NCBI GenBank assembly: GCA_963815045.1
Contig: CAWFET010000003.1
Location: 620,001-684,000, forward strand
DNA length: 64,000 nt
DNA from: DASUPK01 sp963815045
Lineage (GTDB): Bacteria; Actinomycetota; Thermoleophilia; Solirubrobacterales; 70-9
Direction of reading: 5' to 3'
Under the pieces are notes generated by a model that worked only from the letters and a program-made list of their open reading frames with translations, searched no databases and was not told the origin of the DNA. Shown here piece by piece: positions 46,186 to 55,567 of the stretch (positions are counted from its first letter, which is position 1; every line of letters begins with the position of its first letter). Made by a program: the position numbers and the translations under genes.

Positions 46186-46533
46186 ATGAGCAGCAGGGCA
46201 TATGCGGCACCCAGGCGTGCGCCGCGGAGGCGCGTGCAGCGGCGCGCGGGGCCGAGCCGCATCCGCTGGGACCGCGTCGGCCGGATTGCCCTCGTGCTCG
46301 TCCTCTTCGGGGTGATGGTCTCCTACCTGAACCCGATGGTGAACCTGCTGCAGGCGTGGCAGGGGTCCAAGTCGAGCGACCAGGAGCTCGTTCAGCTGAA
46401 GAAGGAGAAGGTCGATCTGACCCGGCAGCTGCGCGACGCCTCGAGTCCCGCATCGCTCGAGCGTGAGGCGCGTCGCCTCGGCATGGTCAAGCCGGGCGAG
46501 CACGCCTACGTGGTCAAGGGCCTGGGTCACTGA
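46186..46533 (+). CDS. FtsB/DivIC-like septum formation protein
   Basis: A 115-residue bitopic protein: a very basic cytoplasmic N-terminus (about 1-30, with RRAPRRRVQRR), one membrane segment (about 34-51), then a coiled coil (about 62-90) and a C-terminal REARRLGMVKPGEHAYVV, the DivIC/FtsB signature. It should act with FtsL and FtsQ in the divisome. The eno-divIC order is conserved in Actinomycetota. DUF501 and ppx genes usually follow in that phylum, but here the GT-C array has taken their place. Confidence 0.88.
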   Translation: MSSRAYAAPRRAPRRRVQRRAGPSRIRWDRVGRIALVLVLFGVMVSYLNPMVNLLQAWQGSKSSDQELVQLKKEKVDLTRQLRDASSPASLEREARRLGMVKPGEHAYVVKGLGH

Positions 46534-46547
46534 ACCTAAAGAGAGAG

Positions 46548-46595
46548 TGCGCGAGAGCGCAACCCGGTTAGGAGAGTCCGCGGATATCATCCGCG
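46548..46595 (+). other. Two hairpins between the DivIC gene and the GT-C array
   Basis: TGCGC-gaga-GCGCA (46548-46561, a GNRA-type tetraloop) and CGCGGAT-atc-ATCCGCG (46579-46595) lie 15-62 nt after the DivIC stop. The gap of 118 bp also ends in GCGTTTTGTC. They may end the eno-divIC transcript or fold the leader of the array. Confidence 0.5.
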
Positions 46596-46635
46596 CCTCG
46601 CGCGCGCGGCATTCGGCTGTGCGCGTTTTGTCTGA

Positions 46636-46655
46636 ATGAGCCGATGAGCCGATGA
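46636..46655 (+). other. Tandem mini-ORFs (Met-Ser-Arg-stop) leading into the first GT-C gene
   Basis: An 8-bp unit, ATGAGCCG, is repeated so that ATG codons stand at 46636, 46644 and 46652. The first two read ATG AGC CGA TGA; the first overlaps the second, and the TGA of the second overlaps the true start at 46652. No Shine-Dalgarno sequence precedes the true start. Confidence 0.45.
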
Positions 46656-48880
46656 GCACAGGCCGGTACCTGCTCGGCGCGGCTGAGCTGGCGGTGATCG
46701 CGACCGCACTCGGTCTGGGCGCCTACCACCTGCGAGCCCTGCTCGCGCCCGCCTGGACGGGGGCGCTGGCGCGCCTCGCCGAGATCGTGATCGGCATCTC
46801 GATGCTGATCCTCGTCGCTGAGATCCTCGGGGTCCTGGGCCTGTTCAAGGAGGTGCCGCTGCTGATCGGATTCGTGGCGGCTGGCCTGGGCGTGACGTTC
46901 TGGGCCAGGCGCCGCGGGCTGCCCGTCGCGCCAGAGACCAAGGAGGCTCGATCCAGCGCGATCATGGTGGCGATCGGCATCGTCGCCGCCGCGCTCGTCG
47001 TCGTCCACTGGGCGCACCCCACCGGGCAGGCGGTCGACCAGGGGATGTACTACCAGGACACCACCTGGTACCACATGTCCTTCTCGGCTCGGTTCGCGCA
47101 GACCGGTCACGTGGGGCCGCTCCACTTCACCGATCCGCTCAAGCTGGCGGCCTGGTTCTATCCGCAGAACTCGGAGCTGATCCACGGGATCGGGATCGTC
47201 TTCCTGAAGACCGACTTCCTGTCGCCCCTGATGAACCTGATGTGGGTTGCCCTCTGCCTGCTCGCCGCCTGGTGCGTGGGCCGGCCGTACGCGATCGGTG
47301 GCGTCACCGTGCTCGGGGCCGCCGTGGTCCTCGACTCGGAGATGCTGGTCGGCTCCCAGGCGGGACAGGGGCCGAACGACGTGGCGGGTCTCTTCTTCCT
47401 GATGACCGCACTTGCGTTCCTCGTGGATGGGGCGGCCTCCGCTCACGCACGGTCGTCAGGGCAGAGGAGCGAGTGGAACGCGACGACGGAGGGCGAGCTC
47501 GAGACCGGTGTCGTGGAAGACGTGCCGGTCGAGGGCGATCCCCATGTCCTGGCCACCGTCGGCGCAGGCCCGCTGTTCATGGCCGGCCTCGCGGCGGGCC
47601 TCGGCATCGGGACCAAGATCACCCTGCTGGCGACGATCGCCGCCCTCACCGTGGGCGTCGCGATCCTCGGCGGCCGCCGGCACTGGCTGAGGGCGCTCGG
47701 GATCTGGCTCGGAGGCATGGTGATCACCTCGGGCTTCTGGTACGGGCGGAACTTCGTCGAGGCGCTCAATCCGTTTCCGCAGATCCACAAGCTCGGGCCG
47801 ATCCACCTTCCGGGCCCCGACCAACTGCCCCTCTACCCGCGTCAGCCGCACTCCCTCAGCGAGTACTACAACGATCCGGGCATCTGGCACGACAAGCTCT
47901 TTCCGGTCCTACACGACCGGCTCGGCCCGCTCTGGCCGGTGATCCTCGCCGTGGTCGTCGTGGCGCTCGTCTGGGCCTTCTTCCGCGGCGGCAGCGCCCT
48001 GATGCGGATTCTGGCCGTCACCGGGATGGTTGCGGGGATCGCCTACGTCTTCACGCCCCTGACGGCCTCGGGGAGCCTCGGCGACCCTGCGGGCTTCGAC
48101 GCGAACCTGCGCTACGTCTCGCCCGTGCTGATGGTCGGGTTCCTCCTGCTGCCGCTGATCCCATGGTTCCGGCACGGGAACCGCCCGTGGATCCTGATCG
48201 GGCTCTTCTCGATCCTGCTGATCCAGGGGACCGTCACCCAGGCGAACTGGAAGTTCGAGCACCACCTGGCGTCCGTTGCGCTCGCCTTCCTGATCGTCGG
48301 GGTGCCGGCCCTGCTCGTCGCCGGGGCCCGCAGGCGGGTGCCGGTGCTCGCCCTCGCGGTGTTCGGGCTGGTGATGGCCATCACTGCGGTCGCACTGGGG
48401 CGCGTGCGCGAGAACTACTACCTCGACCATCGCTACGTGACCGCGTCCAGGCCGCCGCTCGAGGGCGGCTTTCGCTCCACACCCGAGTGGCAGCCGCTCC
48501 AGGACTGGGGCCGCAAGCAGAGCGACCAGCGCATCGGGGTGGTCGGCCGCGCGTCGGCCTTCGGGCAGTACTTCTTCTACGGGACCGATCTCTCCAACCA
48601 CGTCCAGTACGTGGGTCAGGAGCTCAATCGCGGCACCTTCAGGCCGATCGTGAGCTGCGGCGCCTGGCGGCGGGCGGTCAACGCCGGTGGCTACGACTAC
48701 ATCGTCACCACGCCGAAGATCGGCGCGCTGGAGGTCAGCGCTCCGCCGGAGGCTCACTGGACCGAGACGGACGAGAACGTGAAGACCGTGATCCAGACCG
48801 GCCCGGCGGCCGTCTACAAGATCACCGGGCCGCTCGATCCGTCCACGTGCGCGAGGCTGGGGGCCGCGGCCCACACATGA
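46652..48880 (+). CDS. GT-C-like polytopic membrane protein 1 of 4
   Basis: A 742-residue protein with about a dozen membrane segments. After two N-terminal helices comes a short loop with D129 and D136-T-T-W-Y-H141, then AWFYPQNSELIHG and DFLSPLMNLMW. Later GFWYGRNFVEALNPFP matches the W-x-x-RN-x4-GNP-type motif of bacterial GT-C glycosyltransferases. The C-terminal extracytoplasmic part has YGTDLSNHVQYVG, a Cys in IVSCGAW, YDYIVTTP and a final GPLDPSTC. GT-C enzymes use polyprenyl-phosphate sugars, and D136 is the likely catalytic acid. The substrate is unknown. It ends in an ATGA overlap with copy 2. Confidence 0.8.
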   Translation: MSTGRYLLGAAELAVIATALGLGAYHLRALLAPAWTGALARLAEIVIGISMLILVAEILGVLGLFKEVPLLIGFVAAGLGVTFWARRRGLPVAPETKEARSSAIMVAIGIVAAALVVVHWAHPTGQAVDQGMYYQDTTWYHMSFSARFAQTGHVGPLHFTDPLKLAAWFYPQNSELIHGIGIVFLKTDFLSPLMNLMWVALCLLAAWCVGRPYAIGGVTVLGAAVVLDSEMLVGSQAGQGPNDVAGLFFLMTALAFLVDGAASAHARSSGQRSEWNATTEGELETGVVEDVPVEGDPHVLATVGAGPLFMAGLAAGLGIGTKITLLATIAALTVGVAILGGRRHWLRALGIWLGGMVITSGFWYGRNFVEALNPFPQIHKLGPIHLPGPDQLPLYPRQPHSLSEYYNDPGIWHDKLFPVLHDRLGPLWPVILAVVVVALVWAFFRGGSALMRILAVTGMVAGIAYVFTPLTASGSLGDPAGFDANLRYVSPVLMVGFLLLPLIPWFRHGNRPWILIGLFSILLIQGTVTQANWKFEHHLASVALAFLIVGVPALLVAGARRRVPVLALAVFGLVMAITAVALGRVRENYYLDHRYVTASRPPLEGGFRSTPEWQPLQDWGRKQSDQRIGVVGRASAFGQYFFYGTDLSNHVQYVGQELNRGTFRPIVSCGAWRRAVNAGGYDYIVTTPKIGALEVSAPPEAHWTETDENVKTVIQTGPAAVYKITGPLDPSTCARLGAAAHT

Positions 48881-51126
48881 GCTTCGGTCACTACCTCGCC
48901 GGTTCGATCGAGCTGATCGCGGTGGCGGCCGCCATGGGCTTCGCCGCGGTCGGCATGCGCGGGCGCTTCCTGCCGGGCTGGGAGGGCGCCTCGGCGCGGC
49001 TCGCCGAGGTCGTGCTCGGCCTCTCGCTGCTGGTGGTCACCCTCGAGCTGGTCGGTGTGGTCGGCCTCTACCGGCCGGGCTGGGTGCTGCTCGCCTCCCT
49101 GGTCGCCGGCCTCGGGGTGGGAATCGTGCTGCGCCCGCCCGGGGAGAGGATTCCGCTCCCGGCACCCGCGGTCCGCCCCTGGGCGCTCGGCGCCGCGGTC
49201 CTGGCCGCCCTCCTGGTCATCGCCCACTGGGCGATGCCGACCCAGACCGGCCTCGACATCGGCATGTACCTGCCCAACACCACCTGGCAGAACGCGCCGT
49301 TCGCCGCTCGCTTCGTCCAGGACCACCAGGTCGGCGCCCTCCACTTCACCGAGGTCCTGAACCTGACGGTCTGGTTCTATCCGCAGAACTCCGAGCTGCT
49401 CCATTCGGCGGGGATTCTCTTCCTCGGGAACGACTTCCTCTCGCCGCTCCTCAACATCGGTTGGGCGGCGCTCTGCCTGCTCGCCGCCTGGGCGTTCGCG
49501 CGGGCCTACGGGGGCGGTCCGATCGCCGTGCTCGCGATGGCGCTCGTGCTGGACGCGAACATGCTGCTCCTCTACCAGCCCGGTGACGCCAAGAACGACA
49601 CGATGGGCCTGTTCTTCTTCCTTGCCTCCGCCGCGATCCTGGTCAATGCGGACGCGCAGCGGCGGGCCGCCGCGGGGTCCGCGCGAACTCTGCACTCGGG
49701 AGGGCCGCCGCTAGAGGCGCGGCTGCCGAACGGCGCGCTGGTCGTCGCCGGGCTGGCCGCGGGGCTGGCGCTCGGAACCAAGCTGAACCTGCTGGCGCCG
49801 TTCGGCTTGCTGACCATCGGCGTGATCGCCGTCAGCGCGGGTTACCGGTGGCGCGCGACCTGGATCTGGGTGGTCAGCTCCCTGATCACGGGCGGCTTCT
49901 GGTTCGCCCGCAACCTGGTCAACGCGGGGAATCCGCTCCCCTGGATCAAGGCCGGTCCGCTGCCTGGCCCCGATCAGCTCGACATCAACATCCGCCACCC
50001 GGCGAACGTGTTCCACTACCTGGTGCCGCCCGATGGCCAGGTGATTCGCCACCATCTGATCCCGGGGCTGCACGACAGCTTCGGCGACCTCTGGCCGCTG
50101 GTGCTGGTCGCCGTGATCGGCGGGTTCCTGCTCGCGATCTTCCGCGGCCGGACGCCGATGATCCGGATGCTCGGGATCGTCGCCCTGCTCAGCGGCCTGG
50201 CGTACCTGGTCACGCCTCTCACCGCCGCCGGCCCGGAGGGCGACCCCACCGCCTTCACCACGAACCTGCGCTACGCGTCGCCCGCGATCGGGCTCGGCGC
50301 GATGTTGCTCGGCGTGGACGCCGGCCTGCTGAAGCCGCGGTTCCAGCCCTGGCTGCTGGGCGGCCTCGCAGTTCTCCTGCTGGTCCAGGCGGTTCCGATC
50401 TGGGATCTCCACGGGCACCTGTGGACGCGCCACTTCCTGCTCGGCGCCGTGGGGCTGGCCGTGTTCCTCGTCCTCATCCCCGTCGGCCTGGTACTGGCAC
50501 GGCAGCGAGGGGCCTCGGCGGCGCTGGTGGCCGGAGGCGCGGTGGTGGCCCTGGCTCTCGTTGTCGCGATCGGCTGGCCGAAGTCGGACGACTACGTCAA
50601 GGACCGCTACCAGGCCTCCACGGCTCCGCATGACTTCCCGGCGGGCATGAAGGCCGCGCTGGCCTGGTTCAACCGCGCCAATCCGCACGACTCGCGGATC
50701 GCCGTGGTCGGCGGCCGCCCCGGGTTCAAGCAGTACGTCTTCTACGGCGACGACCTCTCCAATCGCGTCCAGTACGTGGCGAAGCACGCGCCGCACGGCG
50801 CGTACCTGCCGATCGCGAGCGAGGCGTCTCAGCACCTGCAACCAGGGCCGGCCTTTGTCGCCCAGTGCCGCGGATGGGTGCAGGCTCTGAATGAGGGCAA
50901 CTACGCATACGCGGTCATCGGGCCGGACCAGCGGACCCAATCGGTCGCACCGGTGGAAGCCCTCTGGACGGCCGCGGCCGGAGGGACCCGCATCGAGATG
51001 ACAGATGACGTGTCGGTGTTCCGCCTACCCGAGCGGCTCAGTCCCGCCGTCTGCACGCAGCTCTCCGGAGGTAACGGCAGGCTGAGCGCAGTGGCGGTTG
51101 CCGGAACTCAGTCCGCCTCTCAGTGA
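48877..51126 (+). CDS. GT-C-like polytopic membrane protein 2 of 4, first-loop motif lost
   Basis: A 749-residue paralogue of the preceding protein. It keeps D127 in GLDIGMY, VWFYPQNSELLHS, DFLSPLLNIGW, GFWFARNLVNAGNPLPW and the C-terminal YGDDLSNRVQYVA with Cys in AQCRGW and AVCTQ. In the first loop, however, the other copies read D-[ST]-x-W-Y-H, while this one reads N134-T-T-W-Q-N139. The putative catalytic Asp and the Tyr-His pair are all replaced, so the protein may be inactive or act as a partner or on another substrate. It starts with ATGA overlap and ends with GTGA overlap. Confidence 0.8.
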   Translation: MSFGHYLAGSIELIAVAAAMGFAAVGMRGRFLPGWEGASARLAEVVLGLSLLVVTLELVGVVGLYRPGWVLLASLVAGLGVGIVLRPPGERIPLPAPAVRPWALGAAVLAALLVIAHWAMPTQTGLDIGMYLPNTTWQNAPFAARFVQDHQVGALHFTEVLNLTVWFYPQNSELLHSAGILFLGNDFLSPLLNIGWAALCLLAAWAFARAYGGGPIAVLAMALVLDANMLLLYQPGDAKNDTMGLFFFLASAAILVNADAQRRAAAGSARTLHSGGPPLEARLPNGALVVAGLAAGLALGTKLNLLAPFGLLTIGVIAVSAGYRWRATWIWVVSSLITGGFWFARNLVNAGNPLPWIKAGPLPGPDQLDINIRHPANVFHYLVPPDGQVIRHHLIPGLHDSFGDLWPLVLVAVIGGFLLAIFRGRTPMIRMLGIVALLSGLAYLVTPLTAAGPEGDPTAFTTNLRYASPAIGLGAMLLGVDAGLLKPRFQPWLLGGLAVLLLVQAVPIWDLHGHLWTRHFLLGAVGLAVFLVLIPVGLVLARQRGASAALVAGGAVVALALVVAIGWPKSDDYVKDRYQASTAPHDFPAGMKAALAWFNRANPHDSRIAVVGGRPGFKQYVFYGDDLSNRVQYVAKHAPHGAYLPIASEASQHLQPGPAFVAQCRGWVQALNEGNYAYAVIGPDQRTQSVAPVEALWTAAAGGTRIEMTDDVSVFRLPERLSPAVCTQLSGGNGRLSAVAVAGTQSASQ

Positions 51127-53348
51127 GCTTCGGCGACTACCTCTTCGGGGTCATCGGCCTCACGGCGGTCGCGATTCCGATGGGCATGGCCGCGGTTCGG
51201 TTGCGTGGCCGTCTACTTCCCGGCTGGGAAGGGGCACCGGCCCGGCTCGTCGAGGCGGTGCTCGGCGTCGCCCTGTTCACCGTGCTCCTGCAGGTGCTCG
51301 CCGCCTTCGGGATCCTCGTTCCCGCTGTCCTGATCCCAGCCACGCTCCTCGTCGGTCTCGGGCTCTACTTCGGCCTCCGGGTCGGCGATGCCGCCGACGC
51401 CGAGCCGCCGCCGGCCCCGGCGATCCCCTGGGTGCAGACGCTGCTGGCGCTCGGCGCCGCCGCGTTCGTGGCGGCCCATTGGGGCACTGGCCTGCAGGCC
51501 GTCTGGGGGCGGGGGATGATCACCTTCGACACGCTCTGGTACCACGGACCGTTCGCCGCCCGAATCGCGGACACGGGCTCGGTGTGGGGGATGCATTTCG
51601 TCGATCCCCAGTACCTCAATTGGTTCTATCCGGAGAACTCCGAGCTCCTTCACGCCGCCGGCATCGTCCTCTTCGATCGGGACCTGTTCAGCCCGCTCGT
51701 CAACTTCGGCTGGCTCGGAGTGGCCCTGCTGGCCGGCTGGTGCATCGGTCGGCCCTACGGCGTTGCCCCGCTGAGCCTCGTGGGTGTCTGTATCGCCATG
51801 GACACCGGCCCGATGGTTCCGCGCGAGGCGGGCACCCCGGCAACGGACACGGTCCCGGTGGCACTGCTCCTGGCAGCAGCAGCAATTCTCATCAACGCCT
51901 GGGCAATACGGAGATCTCACCAACGCGAGACCGGCGGCGGGGGGGCGGGGGGAACTCCGGCAAAGCCGCCCCTCGACGCCCCCCCGGCGCCGGCCCAAGT
52001 GGGCGCGCTCCTCGTCGCGGGCCTCGCGATGGGCATCGCCCTGGGTAGCAAGCTGACGATCTCGGGAGCCACCGCCGGAATGGCGGTCGCCGTCATCTTC
52101 CTGGTCCCCAAGGGCGTACGACGGAAGGCTTTCGGGATCTTCCTGGCCGGCGTCCTGGCGACGGCCGGCTTCTGGTTCCTGAGGAACCTGATTCACGCCG
52201 GCAACCCGTTGCCATGGTTCCGTCACCTTGGACCGATCGATCTTCCCGGTCCGAACCGCGGTCTGGAGGGGCGCGACAACTACACGGTCGCGCACTACAT
52301 CTTCTCCAGTCCCAGCACGCACCTCTGGCGGGCCTATTTCCTCAACCCGATCGAGAACCTGCTGGGACCGCTCTGGTTCCTGATCCTCGGCGGGGCGGCG
52401 GGGGGAGCCTCGCTCGCCATCTGGCGACCGCGCTCCAGAGCCGTCCGACTCGCAGGAGTGGTCACGGTCGTTTCGGCCATCGCCTATGCCTTCACGCCGC
52501 TGACGGCAGCAGGGCCAGAAGGTCATCCCCTGGCCTTCGGTATCAACCTCCGTTACCTGACGCCGGGAATTGCCCTGGGCCTGGCGCTGCTGCCACTCGA
52601 ACCCCGCCTAGCACCGGCCCGACTCAGACTCCCACTGATCGTCGGCGGGCTGATCGCCCTCTTGTTCACGTCGCGCTACTCGGACGCGAATGTGGCCTGG
52701 ACTGGGGACTTCGCGTCGATCCCCTGGGCGGTCGTGATCGGGATCTTCATCATCGCCGTCCCGGTTGGATTGGCGCTGCTCGCACGTAGGCGGGCGCTGC
52801 TTGCCGGAATCGCGGGTGCAGTGCTCGCGGTGGCGATCGCGGCGGTGGGCTGGGCGCGTCAGGACGACTACCTCGCCCATCGCTACGACCGCATCGAGGA
52901 CTTCAGATACCTGCTCGGCGACTCTGTTCGATGGGCCAAGCCCACCTCGGGTCTGCGAATCGCAGTCGCGGGAACCGCAGGAGCCTTCAACCAGTACGCC
53001 CTGTACGGCGATGATGTCTCCAACTACGTCCAGTACATCGGCCGCCACCTTCCCGAGGCGGATTTCCGCCAGATTGAGAGCTGCCGGGAGTTTCGACTGG
53101 CGGTCAACGCCGGGAACTACGACTACCTCGTCACCACCCCGACGCTCAATCTGAACAACCCGTCGAGGACCTATCCGTCGCCGGAGCGAGGCTGGGTATC
53201 GAGAGACCCCGCGCTCCAGGAAGTGGTGCGTGACGGCCGCATCTCGGTCTTCAGGATCGATGGGCCGCTCGACCCGAACGGCTGCGGCAACGCCAACCGG
53301 CGCGGCGCCGGCGGGCAACCGGGAGGATCAGCCGCAACGAAGCAGTGA
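51123..53348 (+). CDS. GT-C-like polytopic membrane protein 3 of 4
   Basis: A 741-residue paralogue with GTG start overlapping copy 2. The first loop is ITF-D136-T-L-W-Y-H141, but the upstream Asp (D129 in copy 1) is Arg here. It keeps NWFYPENSELLHA, DLFSPLVNFGW, GFWFLRNLIHAGNPLPW, YGDDVSNYVQYIG, Cys in ESCREF and GPLDPNGC. A Gly-rich insertion (GGGGAGGTPAK, about residue 273) lies in one cytoplasmic loop. Codon use is somewhat less GC-extreme than in its neighbours (more T-ending codons), which I judged by eye only. It ends in a GTGA overlap with copy 4. Confidence 0.8.
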   Translation: MSFGDYLFGVIGLTAVAIPMGMAAVRLRGRLLPGWEGAPARLVEAVLGVALFTVLLQVLAAFGILVPAVLIPATLLVGLGLYFGLRVGDAADAEPPPAPAIPWVQTLLALGAAAFVAAHWGTGLQAVWGRGMITFDTLWYHGPFAARIADTGSVWGMHFVDPQYLNWFYPENSELLHAAGIVLFDRDLFSPLVNFGWLGVALLAGWCIGRPYGVAPLSLVGVCIAMDTGPMVPREAGTPATDTVPVALLLAAAAILINAWAIRRSHQRETGGGGAGGTPAKPPLDAPPAPAQVGALLVAGLAMGIALGSKLTISGATAGMAVAVIFLVPKGVRRKAFGIFLAGVLATAGFWFLRNLIHAGNPLPWFRHLGPIDLPGPNRGLEGRDNYTVAHYIFSSPSTHLWRAYFLNPIENLLGPLWFLILGGAAGGASLAIWRPRSRAVRLAGVVTVVSAIAYAFTPLTAAGPEGHPLAFGINLRYLTPGIALGLALLPLEPRLAPARLRLPLIVGGLIALLFTSRYSDANVAWTGDFASIPWAVVIGIFIIAVPVGLALLARRRALLAGIAGAVLAVAIAAVGWARQDDYLAHRYDRIEDFRYLLGDSVRWAKPTSGLRIAVAGTAGAFNQYALYGDDVSNYVQYIGRHLPEADFRQIESCREFRLAVNAGNYDYLVTTPTLNLNNPSRTYPSPERGWVSRDPALQEVVRDGRISVFRIDGPLDPNGCGNANRRGAGGQPGGSAATKQ

Positions 53349-55567
53349 GCAACGCGGGCGACTACATCCTCGGCGTGATCGGCCTCGTGGCCGTGGTCCT
53401 CTCGATGGCGATCGCCGGGAGGACGGCACGCCGCGCGGCTCTTCCGGCCTGGGCGGGCACCCCGGCGCTGCTCGCCGATGCGATTCTGGCGATCGGCATC
53501 CTCGTGCTGGTCTCGGAGCTGCTCGGCATCTTCAGCCTGCTGGACGGGGTCCTGCTGGTCTTCGCGTGCCTGATCGTCGGCGGCGGCGCTCTTCGCCTCG
53601 AGCCGATGCTGATCCGCGCTGGGGCGCGAGTGGCGCAATGGGGAAAGGGAAAGGAGACCGATCTGCTGCCGGCGCCCGCGATCGGGCGGGTCGAGCTCGG
53701 AGTCGCAATCGCCCTGGCCCTGGTCGTCGCGGCGCAGTGGGCGGGTCCCACCCTGCTTGCGCTCGACCGGGGTATCTACGGTGGGGATTCCCTCTGGTAC
53801 CACCTGCCGCTCGCCGCCCACATCGCGGACACGGGCTCGGTCACGACCCTCCTCTACACCGACCCGCTCTATCTGAACTGGTTCTACCCGCAGGTGTCGG
53901 AGCTGGTCCACGCGGGCGGGATCCTCCTCTTCGGGAACGACTTCCTCTCGCCCCTGCTCAACATGGCTTGGCTGGGGCTGGCGCTGTTCGCCGGCTGGTG
54001 CATCGGCCGTCCCTATGGGACCGGTCCGGTGGGGCTCGCGGCGGTCGCCTCGGTGATGGCCGCGAACCTGCTCTTCTCGCGCCAGCCGGGCAACGCCAAC
54101 AACGACGTCGTGGCGATCGCACTGTTCCTCTCCTCGGTCGCCGTTCTGCTCAACGTGCGCTGGCCGCAGCGCGGATCGGGAGACGCGCAGCGCTCCGGCC
54201 CTCCGTCAGGAGCCCTCCTGGTCGCCGGCCTCGCCGCTGGCCTGGCGCTCGGCACAAAGCTGACCGTCGTCCCGCCGGTCCTGGCCCTGACGGTCGGCGT
54301 CATCTGGATCAGCGGGAGGGGCTACCGGCTGCGGGCCGCGGCGGAATGGATCGGCGCGCTCGTCGTGGGTGGGGGCTACTGGTACTGGCGGAACCTGGTC
54401 GTCTCCGGGAATCCGTTCCCCTGGCAGGACATCGGCCCGATCCACCATGCCGAGGCGCTGCAGGGACGGCACCCGTACTCGATCGCCCACTACGCGACCG
54501 ACACGAGCGTCTGGGGCCGCTACTTCACTCCGGCCCTCGACGAGCGCCTGGGTGACCTGTGGCCCGCGTACCTGGCGCTGGCGGTGGTCGCGGTGGTCCT
54601 GGTGCTCTGGCGCGGCGGGCGGATGGAGCGGATGCTCGGCATCGTCGCGGTGCTCGCGGCGATCGCCTACCTGCTGACGCCCCTGGGCGCGTCGGGCCCG
54701 GAGGGGATGCCGATCGGGTTCCGGCTCAACATTCGCTACCTGGCGCCGGGCCTTGTGCTCGCCATGACCCTGCTCGCGGTCCCGCCCTCGTTCGCAGGAG
54801 GGCAGCGCGTCTGGTGGCTCGGCACGCGAGCTCAGGTCTGGCGCTACGGGGCCCTGGCCGTCTTCGCGATCCTGATCCTCGTCAGTGCAGGCGCGCTGAG
54901 CGCGATCGACACGGGCCGAATCCCGGGCACCATCGCGCTGGCCCTGGCAGTTGTCGCCCTGCCCCTGCTGCTCGTTCTGCTGTCCCGACGCGGGCTGTCG
55001 CCCGTGCCGCTCGCCGGAGTCGGGCTGGCGGCGGTTGTCGTCCTGGCCGTCTTCGGCCGCATGGCGCAGACCCACTATCTGGACGAGCGCTACTCGTCGA
55101 CGGCGCCCGACTATCCGAAGACCGAGCAGCCCACGATCGAGCTCAACCAGGGCCTGGGTGCCGCCTACGACTGGGCGAACGGAACGCGCGATCAGAAGGT
55201 CGCGCTGTCGGGCACGATGGGAGCGCTCTTCCAGTACCCGCTCTGGGGAGGCGATTCGAGCAACAGCGTCACCTACATCGGCCAGCACGGGCCGCGCGGG
55301 TCCTTCAACGAGATCCCGCAGTGTCCCGAGTGGATCGGGGCGCTCAATGACGGCGACTACGACTACGTCGTCACCACTCCGACCTATCGTCAGGACGACC
55401 CGGCGGCCGACACCGTGCCGGTCCAGCGCAAGTGGATCTCCCACGCCGGCAACGTCCAGCACGTCGCCGGCGCTGGCCTCGTCGACGTTTGGAGGATCAC
55501 CGGGCCCCTCGCCCCCGAGGCATGCGTGCCCAGTCCCGGCAAGAAGCTGCCGCCTGCTACCAAGTAG
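53345..55567 (+). CDS. GT-C-like polytopic membrane protein 4 of 4
   Basis: A 740-residue paralogue, GTG start overlapping copy 3. The first loop has D141 and G-G-D148-S-L-W-Y-H153, followed by NWFYPQVSELVHAGG and DFLSPLLNMAW. The central motif is GYWYWRNLVVSGNPFPW. At the C-terminus WGGDSSNSVTYIG replaces the YGxDxSN form of the other copies, and Cys residues are kept in PQCPEW and PEACV. It is the last of the coupled array and is followed without a gap by a small gene. Together the four copies span 8.9 kb with no intergenic bases. Confidence 0.8.
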   Translation: MSNAGDYILGVIGLVAVVLSMAIAGRTARRAALPAWAGTPALLADAILAIGILVLVSELLGIFSLLDGVLLVFACLIVGGGALRLEPMLIRAGARVAQWGKGKETDLLPAPAIGRVELGVAIALALVVAAQWAGPTLLALDRGIYGGDSLWYHLPLAAHIADTGSVTTLLYTDPLYLNWFYPQVSELVHAGGILLFGNDFLSPLLNMAWLGLALFAGWCIGRPYGTGPVGLAAVASVMAANLLFSRQPGNANNDVVAIALFLSSVAVLLNVRWPQRGSGDAQRSGPPSGALLVAGLAAGLALGTKLTVVPPVLALTVGVIWISGRGYRLRAAAEWIGALVVGGGYWYWRNLVVSGNPFPWQDIGPIHHAEALQGRHPYSIAHYATDTSVWGRYFTPALDERLGDLWPAYLALAVVAVVLVLWRGGRMERMLGIVAVLAAIAYLLTPLGASGPEGMPIGFRLNIRYLAPGLVLAMTLLAVPPSFAGGQRVWWLGTRAQVWRYGALAVFAILILVSAGALSAIDTGRIPGTIALALAVVALPLLLVLLSRRGLSPVPLAGVGLAAVVVLAVFGRMAQTHYLDERYSSTAPDYPKTEQPTIELNQGLGAAYDWANGTRDQKVALSGTMGALFQYPLWGGDSSNSVTYIGQHGPRGSFNEIPQCPEWIGALNDGDYDYVVTTPTYRQDDPAADTVPVQRKWISHAGNVQHVAGAGLVDVWRITGPLAPEACVPSPGKKLPPATK

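Noticed and set aside
46534..46651. Riboswitch in the leader of the GT-C array
   Set aside because: Only two simple hairpins are seen and no known aptamer core matches; kept as hairpins only.
47242..48876. A very long + frame that enters GT-C copy 2 from upstream
   Set aside because: Its first 545 residues are Arg/Gly/Pro-rich and run out of frame through copy 1; the real gene begins at ATG 48877.
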